46,025 nucleotides of DNA from Salibacterium qingdaonense (GTDB lineage Bacteria > Bacillota > Bacilli > Bacillales > Marinococcaceae). The position numbers were made by a program, and so were the translations under genes. Under the pieces are notes generated by a model. The model worked only from the letters and a program-made list of their open reading frames with translations. It was not told where the DNA came from and did no database searches. The DNA lies in contig NZ_FOTY01000023.1 of assembly GCF_900114715.1 (NCBI RefSeq), positions 1 to 46,025 on the forward strand, read 5' to 3'. Positions 16,473 through 24,058 of this stretch are shown here, piece after piece (within the stretch, counting starts at the first letter, position 1; each line of letters begins with the position of its first letter).

Positions 16473-16625
16473 ATGAGCGAAGAGGCTTATAACCGAAAAC
16501 CTGAATGTGAATGTCACCAAGATTTACAAGATTGTGTGGCAAACACAGGGGATATAGGTAGCAATTATATCTCCACTGGTATTTTTGGGGCTGAAATATT
16601 GGCTAGTTGTGGTCTTCAACAATAA
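16473..16625 (+). CDS. Small Cys-containing peptide, unknown (candidate secreted or modified peptide)
   Basis: A 50-residue ORF starting MSEEAYNRKPECECHQDLQ and ending IFGAEILASCGLQQ. It has four cysteines (two near residue 12, two in the tail), a polar N-terminal half, and a Gly/Ser/Ile-rich C-terminal half. An in-frame stop directly precedes the ATG, so the start is fixed unless a rare codon is used. The ribosome binding site is weak (AGCAGG, about 12 bp away). A strong terminator follows within 10 bp, which argues that it is expressed. The leader-plus-Cys/Ser/Thr-core layout recalls ribosomal peptide precursors, but no modification or export genes are adjacent and I recognise no family. 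Confidence 0.45.
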   Translation: MSEEAYNRKPECECHQDLQDCVANTGDIGSNYISTGIFGAEILASCGLQQ

Positions 16626-16633
16626 ATTGCAAG

Positions 16634-16670
16634 AAAAGGGGTCTTTTCATAAAACAAGGCCCCCCTTTTT
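16634..16670 (+). terminator. Rho-independent terminator after the 50-residue ORF
   Basis: AAAAGGGG (16634-16641) pairs with CCCCTTTT (16662-16669), extended by CTT/AAG after a mismatch, and ends in a T-run. It lies 9 bp past the stop at 16625. Confidence 0.7.
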
Positions 16671-16758
16671 CAACCTAAGTTCTAAGTTACATGTTGGGTT
16701 GAGGGGGTCAATTTCTCTTTTTCATCCTCTATGTATATTAACAGTAGGAGTTTCTGTA

Positions 16759-17037
16759 TTAAAGATTGGTATCAATATTAAAATCTATACCAAATACTGT
16801 CGCCAACAAAACATAAATTCCATAAACAATAAGCGGGCTTAAGATTAGAACAACACCTAATAAGATGAGCAGCCGATTTTTCATTGCATTTGCGATGAGA
16901 ATAGTTCCCAGACCACTAAACAACGTTGTCATTACAGTTGCTATCATCCCATAAGGTTCAAAAAAGAGAACATAAGAAGCCAGTCCACAAACGTACACAA
17001 GCCAATAAAAGATGAGGTGTAAATTTTTTCCTTTCAA
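16759..17037 (-). CDS. Small membrane protein, paralogue 1 of 3
   Basis: 92 residues from TTG 17037. The AAGGAG site is 8 bp before this TTG and would overlap a GTG start at 17046, so the TTG is preferred. Three to four hydrophobic segments fill nearly the whole length. It shares with 17170-17481 and 18042-18311 the pattern YW(L/I)-x-G-L/A-A-S, a Tyr-Gly or Tyr-Thr turn, SG-x-x-A-x-x-x-A-x-A-(L/M)-(R/K), RLLI-x-L-(G/A)-V-L, then SSLI or SPLI. No known domain. Function unknown; immunity or stress membrane proteins are possible by context. Confidence 0.6.
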   Translation of the reverse strand: MKGKNLHLIFYWLVYVCGLASYVLFFEPYGMIATVMTTLFSGLGTILIANAMKNRLLILLGVVLILSPLIVYGIYVLLATVFGIDFNIDTNL

Positions 17038-17169
17038 TTTGAACACTCCTTCTTTATAAATAATTGAAACCTTTTTGTTATAACTCTAGGAGTATTTTCA
17101 ATTAAATTATGCTACAACAGTTTTATAATACTCGTAAAATAAATCAAGGGTTTTATATGCGCAACACGC

Positions 17170-17481
17170 CTAAAAACTTTGACCGGATATAACAATATCA
17201 ATCAAAGCTAAAATACCCACAACAATAAGAGAACTAAAAGATAACAACACACCTAATGTTATCAATAAACGACTTCTTACTATAAGATTCCTAAGTGCAA
17301 ATGTAAATATAGTTGCAACCACACCACTCAAGAACGTGACTGGCACTATAATGATAAATGTGTACTCTATGAATAAAAGAAAATAAGAAGCTGCTCCCAG
17401 GATAAGAAACAACCAATATACAAAAAGAAAAGTTTTTCTTTTATCCTCTGTTTCTTCTATCGTTCTCTCCGTTTTATTCAT
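17170..17481 (-). CDS. Small membrane protein, paralogue 2 of 3
   Basis: 103 residues; ATG 17481 follows AGGGGG with 9 bp spacing. A charged N-terminal tail (about 1-16, KTERTIEETEDKRK) precedes about four membrane segments. The core VYWLFLILGAASYFLLF, then RSRLLITLGVLLSFSSLIVVGI aligns with the other two paralogues. It is separated by about 130 bp of AT-rich DNA from paralogue 1, so each may have its own promoter. Unknown function. Confidence 0.6.
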   Translation of the reverse strand: MNKTERTIEETEDKRKTFLFVYWLFLILGAASYFLLFIEYTFIIIVPVTFLSGVVATIFTFALRNLIVRSRLLITLGVLLSFSSLIVVGILALIDIVISGQSF

Positions 17482-17706
17482 TGCATTATCCCCCTAACAG
17501 GAATGCTCCTTACCTTAAATTTACTGGAATCCTTTTCAACCCTTTGGTTAAGCCGCTCAAAACGAACTATCCTCGCAATGTAAAATGTAAATCCTCTCAT
17601 TTTTTCAAGAAAATTGATATAAAGTTGTTGTGGCAGCTGTCTGTTTTCTTAATAGTACTTTAAGTGTATTTGTGTTTTGGCAATATGATGAATGGAGGTA
17701 TAGAGT

Positions 17707-17984
17707 GTGTGGTCGAAGCCTAAATTTTATATTCATTCCTTGTTAACTCTGATTCCTGTGTTGATCTTTTCCACATTCCTGGCTGCGGGAACAGCAGCTG
17801 AAAACTTCGCGAATGACAACACATATGTGGCACCGGGATTTTTTCGATTATTGTGATCTGGGCCATAGGGTTACTCATTATGCTGCGGCATCCAAACAAA
17901 TTCTGGGTTGGTGCATTATTTATGTGGCTGGCAATACCCGTTGGTTTTTACGGCACGTCTTTGTTGATAGCACTATCATCTTGA
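17707..17984 (+). pseudogene. Small membrane protein gene with one-base frameshift in a T-run
   Basis: GTG 17707 with GGAGG exactly 8 bp upstream opens a frame reading WSKPKFYIHSLLTLIPVLIF, which stops early at a TGA. A one-base shift in the T6 tract at about 17840-17846 joins it to FSIIVIWAIGLLIMLRHPNK and on to a TGA at 17982-17984. Adding one T gives a 92-residue membrane protein with about three segments and no internal stop. It is on the strand opposite to its neighbours and not obviously related to them in sequence. It is either a recent pseudogene, a slippage (phase-variable) gene, or a sequencing error in a homopolymer. Confidence 0.6.
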
Positions 17985-18041
17985 CTCATTTTTTCCTGCC
18001 CTGCCAAAGTCGGTATGTTCCAGTCATGGGAGCGGAAGCTG

Positions 18042-18311
18042 TCATTTTCCTTCAACAATAAACGCTGCCACCAAGTCATCTATACTGATGATTCCGATAA
18101 AAATCAGGGAACTGAAAAACAGCAGCACAGCCAGTATAATCAATAACCGACTTCTAAGCGCATTTGCCAGGAGAGCAGCTGATGTACCCGTAATGACTGT
18201 TATTAACACCGTAATTCCAAACCCGTAGTCTATAAACGTGTAGTAAAAAGAAGCCAATCCAATGGCAACCATAATCCAATACGTGACAAGGAAAAACATT
18301 CGTTGCTGCAT
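18042..18311 (-). CDS. Small membrane protein, paralogue 3 of 3
   Basis: 89 residues; ATG 18311 follows GGAGG. Contains TYWIMVAIGLASFYYTFIDYG, then LLANALRSRLLIILAVLLFF and SSLIFIGIISIDDL, the clearest statement of the pattern shared with 16759-17037 and 17170-17481. Four membrane segments predicted; short acidic end. GC is higher than in paralogues 1 and 2, so the copies are probably old or came separately. Function unknown. Confidence 0.6.
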   Translation of the reverse strand: MQQRMFFLVTYWIMVAIGLASFYYTFIDYGFGITVLITVITGTSAALLANALRSRLLIILAVLLFFSSLIFIGIISIDDLVAAFIVEGK

Positions 18312-18413
18312 TTCGAAAGCCTCCAGTGCTTATTACGTAATTTGCCGGTGCACGCCACACACTGCATTCCCAGGTACATACCTTCACACAAAAAGAGAGG
18401 ATTCCTCCCTTTA

Positions 18414-18689
18414 TCAAGGACTGCCGCTCATTCCCCACAATAATGCCATGATAACGGGAACCAGTATATAATAAAGAATGAGGAGAAAAGGTATAACAAC
18501 GCCTGCGTACTTGATCTTCTTCGGTTCTTTTCGAGTAACAGCTGTAACAGCACATATCAATCCTACAAGGAGTAAAATGACAGCCGATATGTAGAGAAAG
18601 GCTGTCAGAATGGCCATGAAGCCTTGTGGTACACTGGGAGCTGCGGCATGGCTGAGTATAAAAAACACAACACCCAGTACACTGGCCAA
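18414..18689 (-). CDS. Small membrane protein, unknown, uncertain start
   Basis: About 91 residues with three membrane segments, a basic loop RKEPKKIKYAG near the middle, and ending LLWGMSGSP. The TTG at 18689 has no ribosome binding site. The frame is open further upstream to the stop of the preceding gene (18744), where a GAGGAG site is followed only by ATT/ATA codons and an out-of-frame ATG. The 5' end may therefore be damaged or use a rare start. Same direction as its neighbours, 54 bp downstream of 18744-19025. Confidence 0.5.
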   Translation of the reverse strand: MASVLGVVFFILSHAAAPSVPQGFMAILTAFLYISAVILLLVGLICAVTAVTRKEPKKIKYAGVVIPFLLILYYILVPVIMALLWGMSGSP

Positions 18690-18743
18690 AAAAGCCCAAA
18701 AACTAAAAGTCTTATTACATATTATAATGGGAACGATGCTCCT

Positions 18744-19025
18744 CTACACGCCGAAAATGACTGTTCCGATAACGTGGTAAAATACAGGAAACAAAAACAT
18801 TACTATATTAAAAACTATGCCGGTAAGAGACCATCTATCCTTGTATAACCTGTAGGAAATCACACCTAGTACCGCTCCGACCGGACAAAGAAAGATCGGC
18901 AGAATAACGGGCAGTCCCTGAATACTGTCTGTCGGAATTAATCCTGAAAAAAAGTTCAGAATCAAAACAAGCAGCAGCAACGGAATAGCAGTTGACACAA
19001 CCCTTAAAAATTGTTTTCTCATCAT
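18744..19025 (-). CDS. Small three-segment membrane protein, unknown
   Basis: 93 residues; ATG 19025 (or 19022) follows GAAGGAG. Membrane segments at about 8-28, 38-58 and 67-90; the middle reads PIFLCPVGAVLGVISYRLYKDR. Short proteins of this shape are common in Bacillaceae accessory clusters, and some lie beside toxin or immunity genes, but I cannot name a function. Probably in one transcript with the remnant at 19056 and with 18414-18689. Confidence 0.58.
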   Translation of the reverse strand: MMRKQFLRVVSTAIPLLLLVLILNFFSGLIPTDSIQGLPVILPIFLCPVGAVLGVISYRLYKDRWSLTGIVFNIVMFLFPVFYHVIGTVIFGV

Positions 19026-19055
19026 CCAGTCTCCTTCACCCGAAATGCGTGACCA

Positions 19056-19223
19056 TTACCAAAACCGGTCCAAGTGCTCCTTCATCCATTCTTTTATAAA
19101 CACAGCATCTTTTGCCTGCGACGTGTTTTCATAAAAACTTACATTTCCAGTATAAAATAAGAAAAGAGAGGGGTGGTACCCTCCCGTGGTAATTTGAATA
19201 TTTTTTAGATTTCCCCGATTTTC
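19056..19223 (-). pseudogene. C-terminal remnant of an unknown gene
   Basis: A 55-codon frame with no start codon, bounded upstream by TAA (19224-19226) and ending in TAA (19056-19058). It encodes a convincing protein piece: GNLKNIQITTGGYHPSLFLF, YTGNVSFYENTSQAKD, AVFIKEWMKEHLDRFW. Codon use is normal and the stop is 31 bp before the next gene. I do not recognise the family. The 5' part is missing or out of frame in 19224-19353, which otherwise shows nothing. Confidence 0.5.
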
Positions 19224-19353
19224 TTACATTTTTTAAGATGTGCTAAGGCACATACCTGCACTTACTACAATATTTTAAACACTTATCGGGAATAAGATTG
19301 TTAATGTGCAAGGCCGCACTATTACAAAAGCAATCTAGATTCCCTATCCTTTT

Positions 19354-19857
19354 TTACCTTAACTCTCCAGCCTGGTGCAGCACTTTATAGTGCAGAGACT
19401 TGGATACATGAAAGTTGCATTCCTTCAACTCATCTAATATTGGCTTGAGGGCTTCAATTTTTCCTTTTTTCTTAGCGAGTAATAAAATACCGAGGGTTCC
19501 AATTGGCGTAAGCATAAAAGTTTTCGATAAAGTACGGGCAGCCTTTTCGTCTATAATCACATATGGCACATTTAACTCCTTCGCTCCAACGATAACTTCC
19601 AGTTCACCCTCATGAAGTTTTCCGTACAACTTTTGGACCATTGGACTGTTTTCGACGCGGTACAATTGAAACGTTCCTTTATCTATAAACTCTAAAAGTT
19701 CCTGTTTTCCATGAGACTTTGAGGTGTGGTCATGAATGATTTCATAAAAAACCGCTTCGGGGACCAGCACATCATCAAATAAATCTGTTAAAAGAGAAAG
19801 CTTTCCGATCATGGAAAGGCCAATAATAGGCGTAGAGTTAACAAGAACTTTTGTCAT
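19354..19857 (-). CDS. PIN-like DUF3368 protein, putative toxin
   Basis: 167 residues. Matches the DUF3368 pattern: LVNSTPIIGLSMIGKL at the N terminus (first metal ligand Asp replaced by Asn, as is frequent in this family), VPEAVFYEI, HEGELEVIVGAKEL and VIIDEKAARTL with the conserved acidic residues. The family has the PIN fold and is found next to UPF0175 proteins, as here: the start overlaps the preceding stop as ATGA. Presumed RNase toxin of a type II pair, but toxicity has been little tested in this family, and loss of the first acidic ligand makes nuclease activity uncertain. Confidence 0.75.
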   Translation of the reverse strand: MTKVLVNSTPIIGLSMIGKLSLLTDLFDDVLVPEAVFYEIIHDHTSKSHGKQELLEFIDKGTFQLYRVENSPMVQKLYGKLHEGELEVIVGAKELNVPYVIIDEKAARTLSKTFMLTPIGTLGILLLAKKKGKIEALKPILDELKECNFHVSKSLHYKVLHQAGELR

Positions 19858-20147
19858 TTCTCTTCCTCTTTAAGAATGTCATGTATTGCTTTCTGGTCCT
19901 CTTTTAAATGATCTTCCGTATATTCCAACCATGGAAGATTTTTTGAGCGTAATACATCAATGAATGCAGCCAAAGGCATTTCCGCTAACGTTGCCGCACG
20001 GGCCAGAGTTACCTGTTTTTCGGCAAAAAGTCCGATGGCAAGAGATACTCTTACTTTAGCATCCACATCTGATCCTTCCATCGTTTGAATCACTGGGAGA
20101 AATTCTTTGGGCAGGTTTACCTTAAAGGATTCCATCGTCACGTTCAT
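19854..20147 (-). CDS. UPF0175 family protein, putative antitoxin
   Basis: 97 residues from ATG 20147, chosen because AAAGGAG lies just before it; a longer frame to 20231 has none. Sequence pattern of UPF0175: VNLPKEFLPVI, then VRVSLAIGLFAEKQVTLARA, AATLAEMPLAAFIDVL and a charged tail with YTEDHLKED. A short helix-turn-helix-like middle would bind DNA and the C-terminal helix the partner. Translationally coupled (4-bp overlap) to the DUF3368 gene. Likely autoregulates from the AT-rich 20150-20220 region. Confidence 0.75.
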   Translation of the reverse strand: MNVTMESFKVNLPKEFLPVIQTMEGSDVDAKVRVSLAIGLFAEKQVTLARAATLAEMPLAAFIDVLRSKNLPWLEYTEDHLKEDQKAIHDILKEEEK

Positions 20148-20289
20148 CACGCTCCTTTTGTTTATCTTACCATGATTTACAAAGCAGTTGACATTCTGTC
20201 CTATTCTTTCACATATCGGTGGCTTTATCATTCAGCAGTCCCTCACTAGTCAAAATCGTTAATGGACTGTTATACCATCCAAAGCGTAT

Positions 20290-21510
20290 TCACTGCGAAA
20301 CGATCACTTCAGGGTCAAACAGTTCGACCAGTACGAGCGAGACGGCGCCGAGTGCGGTGGCCTGGTCGCCGAGACCGGACACGACGACGTCGGTATGCTT
20401 GGCTTTTGTCGTCAGGGCCCGCTTCTTGATTTCTTCTTTTATCGGGGGGAGGATATAAGATGCTGCGTTGGACACGCCTCCTCCGATCACGATTTTGCCG
20501 GGGTTCATGACGTGAATCAGGTTCGTGAAGCCGATACCGATGTAACGGCCGGTGTCTTCGAGCAGCTTCCGGCATACCTCATCCCCTGCCAGCGCCGTTT
20601 CATACACCAGTTCTCCGGTGATGACGCCGCCGCTGCGGGAAGCTCTTTCAGACAGTGCGGCGGCTTCGCCGGATGCTGCCAGTCTCTCTGCTTTGGCGGC
20701 AAGTGCCGGTCCGGAGGCCATCGTCTGGAGACACCCGGTATTGCCGCACTGACACGTTTCTCCGTGAATATCAATCGTCATGTGCCCGACTTCTCCTGCT
20801 GTATCAAATTCCCCGTGATACAGCTTTCCGTCTATCACCATACCGGCTCCGATGCCGCGGCCGATATTGACGGCCATCATGCTGTGGGCCTCTCCGCTTT
20901 CGCCGAACCAGGCTTCTCCGAGCGCCATCGCTCTTGCGTCATTCTCGACTTTCACCGAATAGGGAAAAGCAGCTTCCAGTTTCTCTTTTACCGGCATGTC
21001 ACGCAGATTCAGGTTCGGCGCATACAGTGATATCCCGGATGCGGCATCCACCACCCCGTGCATGGCAACACCAATGCCGATTATTTTGTCACGAAGATGG
21101 TTATATTTATGTAAAAAACGACGGATGCCATCCTGCAGCATCTCCATAAAATCATGTTCCTGAATCGGCAGGGTGATCGGAGTCCGGGCACCATCAACGA
21201 CTTCTCCGGATAAATCCGATAAAATCATTTCCATTTCATTCGGTCCTGCATCAATACCTATCACAAAAAATTCACTGTTGTTCATTTCAAGCATCGTCGG
21301 TTTCCGTCCGCCCTGCGACGTTCCGAGACTGCTTTCTTTCACAAAACCCTGGTCCAGCCACTCTTTCACGATACTGCTCACGGTCGGCGGTGTCAGCTTG
21401 GTGTCTTTGGCGATCTGGGCGCGTGAAATCGGTCCGTTCGTACGTATTTTATTTAATATGATGGATTTATTTAATGATTTCATCCACTGAAAGCTTCCGG
21501 TCTGTACCAT
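20290..21510 (-). CDS. ROK-family transcriptional regulator (XylR/NagC type)
   Basis: 406 residues; ATG 21510 follows GGGAGGG. N-terminal winged helix-turn-helix at about 12-75 (NGPISRAQIAKDTKL, TPPTVSSIVKEWL), then a ROK sugar-binding domain with GIDAGPNE, VENDARAMALGE and the zinc site CQCGNTGC. The residue after that motif is Gln where most ROK proteins have Glu (CLQ for CLE). Paralogous to XylR at 29689-30864. A palindrome ATTAA-N5-TTAAT lies 44 bp upstream of its start, and a matching one precedes the GH42 gene, so it may control itself and the beta-galactosidase. The inducer is unknown. Confidence 0.82.
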   Translation of the reverse strand: MVQTGSFQWMKSLNKSIILNKIRTNGPISRAQIAKDTKLTPPTVSSIVKEWLDQGFVKESSLGTSQGGRKPTMLEMNNSEFFVIGIDAGPNEMEMILSDLSGEVVDGARTPITLPIQEHDFMEMLQDGIRRFLHKYNHLRDKIIGIGVAMHGVVDAASGISLYAPNLNLRDMPVKEKLEAAFPYSVKVENDARAMALGEAWFGESGEAHSMMAVNIGRGIGAGMVIDGKLYHGEFDTAGEVGHMTIDIHGETCQCGNTGCLQTMASGPALAAKAERLAASGEAAALSERASRSGGVITGELVYETALAGDEVCRKLLEDTGRYIGIGFTNLIHVMNPGKIVIGGGVSNAASYILPPIKEEIKKRALTTKAKHTDVVVSGLGDQATALGAVSLVLVELFDPEVIVSQ

Positions 21511-21553
21511 CTTGTGCCCTCCGTCCTGTCGTCCCTTTCATTATATCATATAA

Positions 21554-21568
21554 ATTAACTTAATTAAT
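21554..21568. promoter_or_regulatory. ATTAA-N5-TTAAT palindrome, putative ROK operator
   Basis: ATTAACTTAATTAAT, upstream of the ROK gene. The same half-sites and spacing occur at 29366-29380 before the GH42 gene. Assigned to this regulator by inference. AT-rich palindromes arise easily by chance. Confidence 0.4.
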
Positions 21569-21639
21569 GTTATTTTGTATGCGTTTACAATATGGTTTTC
21601 TTCTATGAAAAGCGGTATGATTTGACGGCATTCACGGGT

Positions 21640-21782
21640 GTGGACACTAAATCATTCGGCGGCATGCATAGTGTCCACGGAAGTTATGTTCGTAGACACT
21701 AACCTGCCGGCGCGGCGAAATAGTGTCCACCAACCAGCGGTGAGCGTACACTAATCTCTTATTTTCAACTCGTAGTGTCCAC
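21640..21782. repeat. 52-bp-period alternating motif array (array 2)
   Basis: GTGGACACTAA-type motifs start at 21640, 21692 and 21744. TAGTGTCCAC starts at 21669, 21721 and 21773 and is identical in all three. Both series have an exact 52-bp period. The unit is an 11-bp motif, 18 bp, a 10-bp inverted motif, 13 bp. The spacers are not conserved. It lies 43 bp beyond the terminator of the SLH gene and 130 bp upstream of the ROK gene start. Non-coding. Confidence 0.8.
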
Positions 21783-21824
21783 GACGGGCATAGCAGACAG
21801 CACCACTTGTTTTTCTCATATACA

Positions 21825-21860
21825 CAAAAACGCCCCCGGCTATCGCTCAGGATAACCGGG
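21825..21860 (-). terminator. Rho-independent terminator of the SLH gene
   Basis: Stem CCCGGCTATC / GATAACCGGG (one mismatch) around a GCTCAG loop. On the minus strand the stem is followed by a TTTTTG run (complement of 21826-21830). About 30 bp past the stop at 21888. Confidence 0.75.
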
Positions 21861-21887
21861 AGCCTCTTTTACATCCCATTCCTCGTT

Positions 21888-23054
21888 CTACAACGTTTCA
21901 TCAAAAAACACCAGGTTGTACGTTTCGGATTCCGGCACAACCGGGGCGGACAGCTGCAGAACAGCGGTATCGCCCTGCGGACGGGCTTCGTTCAGGTTCA
22001 GGGTGACAGTATCTCCCTGGGCCTGAACGCTCTCGACCGCTATCGTACTGCCTCCCGTAGTAGCCAGTCTGTAAGCTTCAGGATCCGTTAGGTTCATGCC
22101 GCTCACGTTCGTGTTGAACCGCACCGTGACCTGCTTCAGATCAGAGGCCATCACGTCTTCGACAACCGGTTCCGGTGCCGTTTCCACAGTCATCCCTGTC
22201 CACGTTCCCTGATACAACAGAGAATAAGCCTGGTCGTGCTCCATGGGCTCGACCGTCAAACGAACCGTGTTCCTTCCCACTGTCTCAGCCTGTGATACGT
22301 TCACGGCCGGGTCGAACGAGAATTGTCCGGCTTCCATGTCCTCCGGCGTCTGCTCAAATTGCACATCAATGGTTTCATCATCAACAATGCTGACACCTGT
22401 CAATCCCTGTTCCTTCGTATATTCATCAGCCTGTGCCCTCTCGAGAAAGACGGCAAACTGGGCGCGGGTGACAGGTTCCCGGGGATGAAAACGCTGATCC
22501 GGTGTGGCGGTAATACCATGGCCCGCCAGTATGTCAATATTCGCCCGGTGGGTCTGGGACGCGTCCTCGATATCAGCAATCGCCGTCTGTCCGCCTCCCC
22601 GGGCCTGCAATCCAAAAGCCCGTACCAATATCGAAGCCATCTGTTCCCGGCTTAAATTCATATCCGGAGAAAAAAGTGTGTTATTTTCCCTTCCTCCCAT
22701 CAATCCTGCTTCTTTGACGGCTTCTGCCGCCGGGGTGAAATAACTGCCCGCGTTCAGGTCTTCAAACGTGGATTCCGGCTGCTCCTCCATATTCAGGTCA
22801 AACACGCGTACGAGCATCGACGCCGCCTGGCCCCGGTTAATCTCTTCACCGGGAGCGAAGGTACCGTCGGAATAGCCGCCCAGTATTCCTTTCTCTGAAA
22901 GACGCTGAATCGATCCGGATGCCCAGTACTCCTCTTCCACATCCGAAAAAGCTGCCGCCGCTTCTGCCTTTGGCGCCTGCAGATGAAATGCCGCCGTAAA
23001 GGCAGCAAGCAACAGCGCAGCGCCGGCGGTCCATTTTACAATATTGGACAACAA
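21888..23054 (-). CDS. SLH-domain surface protein with Ig-like C-terminal region (1)
   Basis: 388 residues from TTG 23054; AGGAG is 6 bp upstream. Signal peptide about 1-33, ending KAEAAAA. Three SLH repeats at about 34-215, each with a ...DV/DL...AIDIL-type helix and motifs such as GYSDGTFAPGEEINRGQAA, FSPDMNLSREQMASIL and FHPREPVTRAQFAVFL. These bind pyruvylated secondary wall polymer and hold the protein on the cell wall. The remaining about 165 residues are beta-rich (SIVDDETIDVQFEQTP) and resemble the Ig-like domains of S-layer proteins. Acidic overall. Tandem paralogue of the next gene, 46 bp apart and likely co-transcribed. Confidence 0.82.
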   Translation of the reverse strand: MLSNIVKWTAGAALLLAAFTAAFHLQAPKAEAAAAFSDVEEEYWASGSIQRLSEKGILGGYSDGTFAPGEEINRGQAASMLVRVFDLNMEEQPESTFEDLNAGSYFTPAAEAVKEAGLMGGRENNTLFSPDMNLSREQMASILVRAFGLQARGGGQTAIADIEDASQTHRANIDILAGHGITATPDQRFHPREPVTRAQFAVFLERAQADEYTKEQGLTGVSIVDDETIDVQFEQTPEDMEAGQFSFDPAVNVSQAETVGRNTVRLTVEPMEHDQAYSLLYQGTWTGMTVETAPEPVVEDVMASDLKQVTVRFNTNVSGMNLTDPEAYRLATTGGSTIAVESVQAQGDTVTLNLNEARPQGDTAVLQLSAPVVPESETYNLVFFDETL

Positions 23055-23100
23055 TACTCTCTCCTCTCTCTTCTTAGACGGGGTATCTGTATGTTACCTA

Positions 23101-23982
23101 TCACAGTTCAATTTCCGTTCGCCCGCCTTTGTAATAAAGCCTATGACTTCCTTCCTGTGTCCCTGTCGTCAGGCGGACTACAGTGACAGCGTCATCGCTT
23201 CCGGCCGGAGAATTTTCAGCATCCACAAACTCCACACTCAAGACTACGGCAGGAGGCTGAAAGGAGAAGTCATCTACACTGATTGCTGAAAGCTGCCGGT
23301 CAAAACTGACATCCATCGTATTCCGTCCGGAAGAGGCTGCTTCAAGAATTCCTGCATCTCTTGTATGTGCCGCCGCTCTGGCACGATCCAAAAAGACAGC
23401 GAATTGATCTCTCGTCACGGTTTCATCCGGACGGAACATCCCGCTGCTTGTCTGTGTAATGCCGTGCTGGGCGAGAATCTCTATGTTCGGACGATGGGTG
23501 GGAGCCGCGCTGCTTAAGTCACGGATTCCTGCCCCGTCCCCCTCATCTTCCAGGGAGAAAGCACGCACAAGAACCGTGGCCATCTGCTGCCTGGTTAAAT
23601 CCGCTCCTGCTTCAAACCTGTTGGCGTTTCCGGTCATATACCCTGCCTCATTCACCGCTTCAGCAAACGGGGTATAATAGCTGCCGCGATCGAGGTCGCT
23701 GAAAGACGAAGCCGTACTCCCTGTGTTCAAACTGAACGCTGTCGTCAACAGTTCCGCGACCTGCCCCCGGTTAATCTCTTCCCCGGGGTGGTACGTGCCG
23801 TCAGAATATCCGTTCACAATGTTTTCTTCCGCGAGGCGCTGAATGGAGGCCGACGCCCAGTGACTGTTACGAACATCGGAAAAAGCCTCCGCTGCATCTG
23901 CGCCGCCGGCATAGAATAAAGAGCCTCCGATCACTGCGGCTCCTGCACAAAGAAGCAGTCCGGTGCGGTATAAATATTTCAT
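23101..23982 (-). CDS. SLH-domain surface protein (2)
   Basis: 293 residues; ATG 23982 follows GGAGG. Signal peptide to about residue 31 (GGADAAEA). Three SLH repeats at about 32-210: GYSDGTYHPGEEINRGQVAE, DLTRQQMATVLVRAFSL and FRPDETVTRDQFAVFLDRA. A short beta-rich tail of about 80 residues (GRNTMDVSFDRQLSAISVDD) corresponds to the first half of the Ig-like region of the neighbour. Both copies keep SHW or EYW followed by AS-x-SIQRL at the start of repeat 1, showing tandem duplication. It follows panF by 76 bp. Confidence 0.82.
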   Translation of the reverse strand: MKYLYRTGLLLCAGAAVIGGSLFYAGGADAAEAFSDVRNSHWASASIQRLAEENIVNGYSDGTYHPGEEINRGQVAELLTTAFSLNTGSTASSFSDLDRGSYYTPFAEAVNEAGYMTGNANRFEAGADLTRQQMATVLVRAFSLEDEGDGAGIRDLSSAAPTHRPNIEILAQHGITQTSSGMFRPDETVTRDQFAVFLDRARAAAHTRDAGILEAASSGRNTMDVSFDRQLSAISVDDFSFQPPAVVLSVEFVDAENSPAGSDDAVTVVRLTTGTQEGSHRLYYKGGRTEIEL

Positions 23983-24058
23983 CTATTAACCTCCTCGCCC
24001 ATTGTATTGTCGATCTTGTTGGAAGCAATAATTCCCTCTGTACATCCGTCTGTAAACA

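Noticed and set aside
19165-19190. T-box-like sequence GGGTGGTACC on the plus strand
   Set aside because: The same bases are coding on the minus strand (the GGYHPSLF part of the remnant at 19056-19223), there is no specifier stem or downstream synthetase or amino-acid gene, and the flanking consensus (CGCG) is missing.
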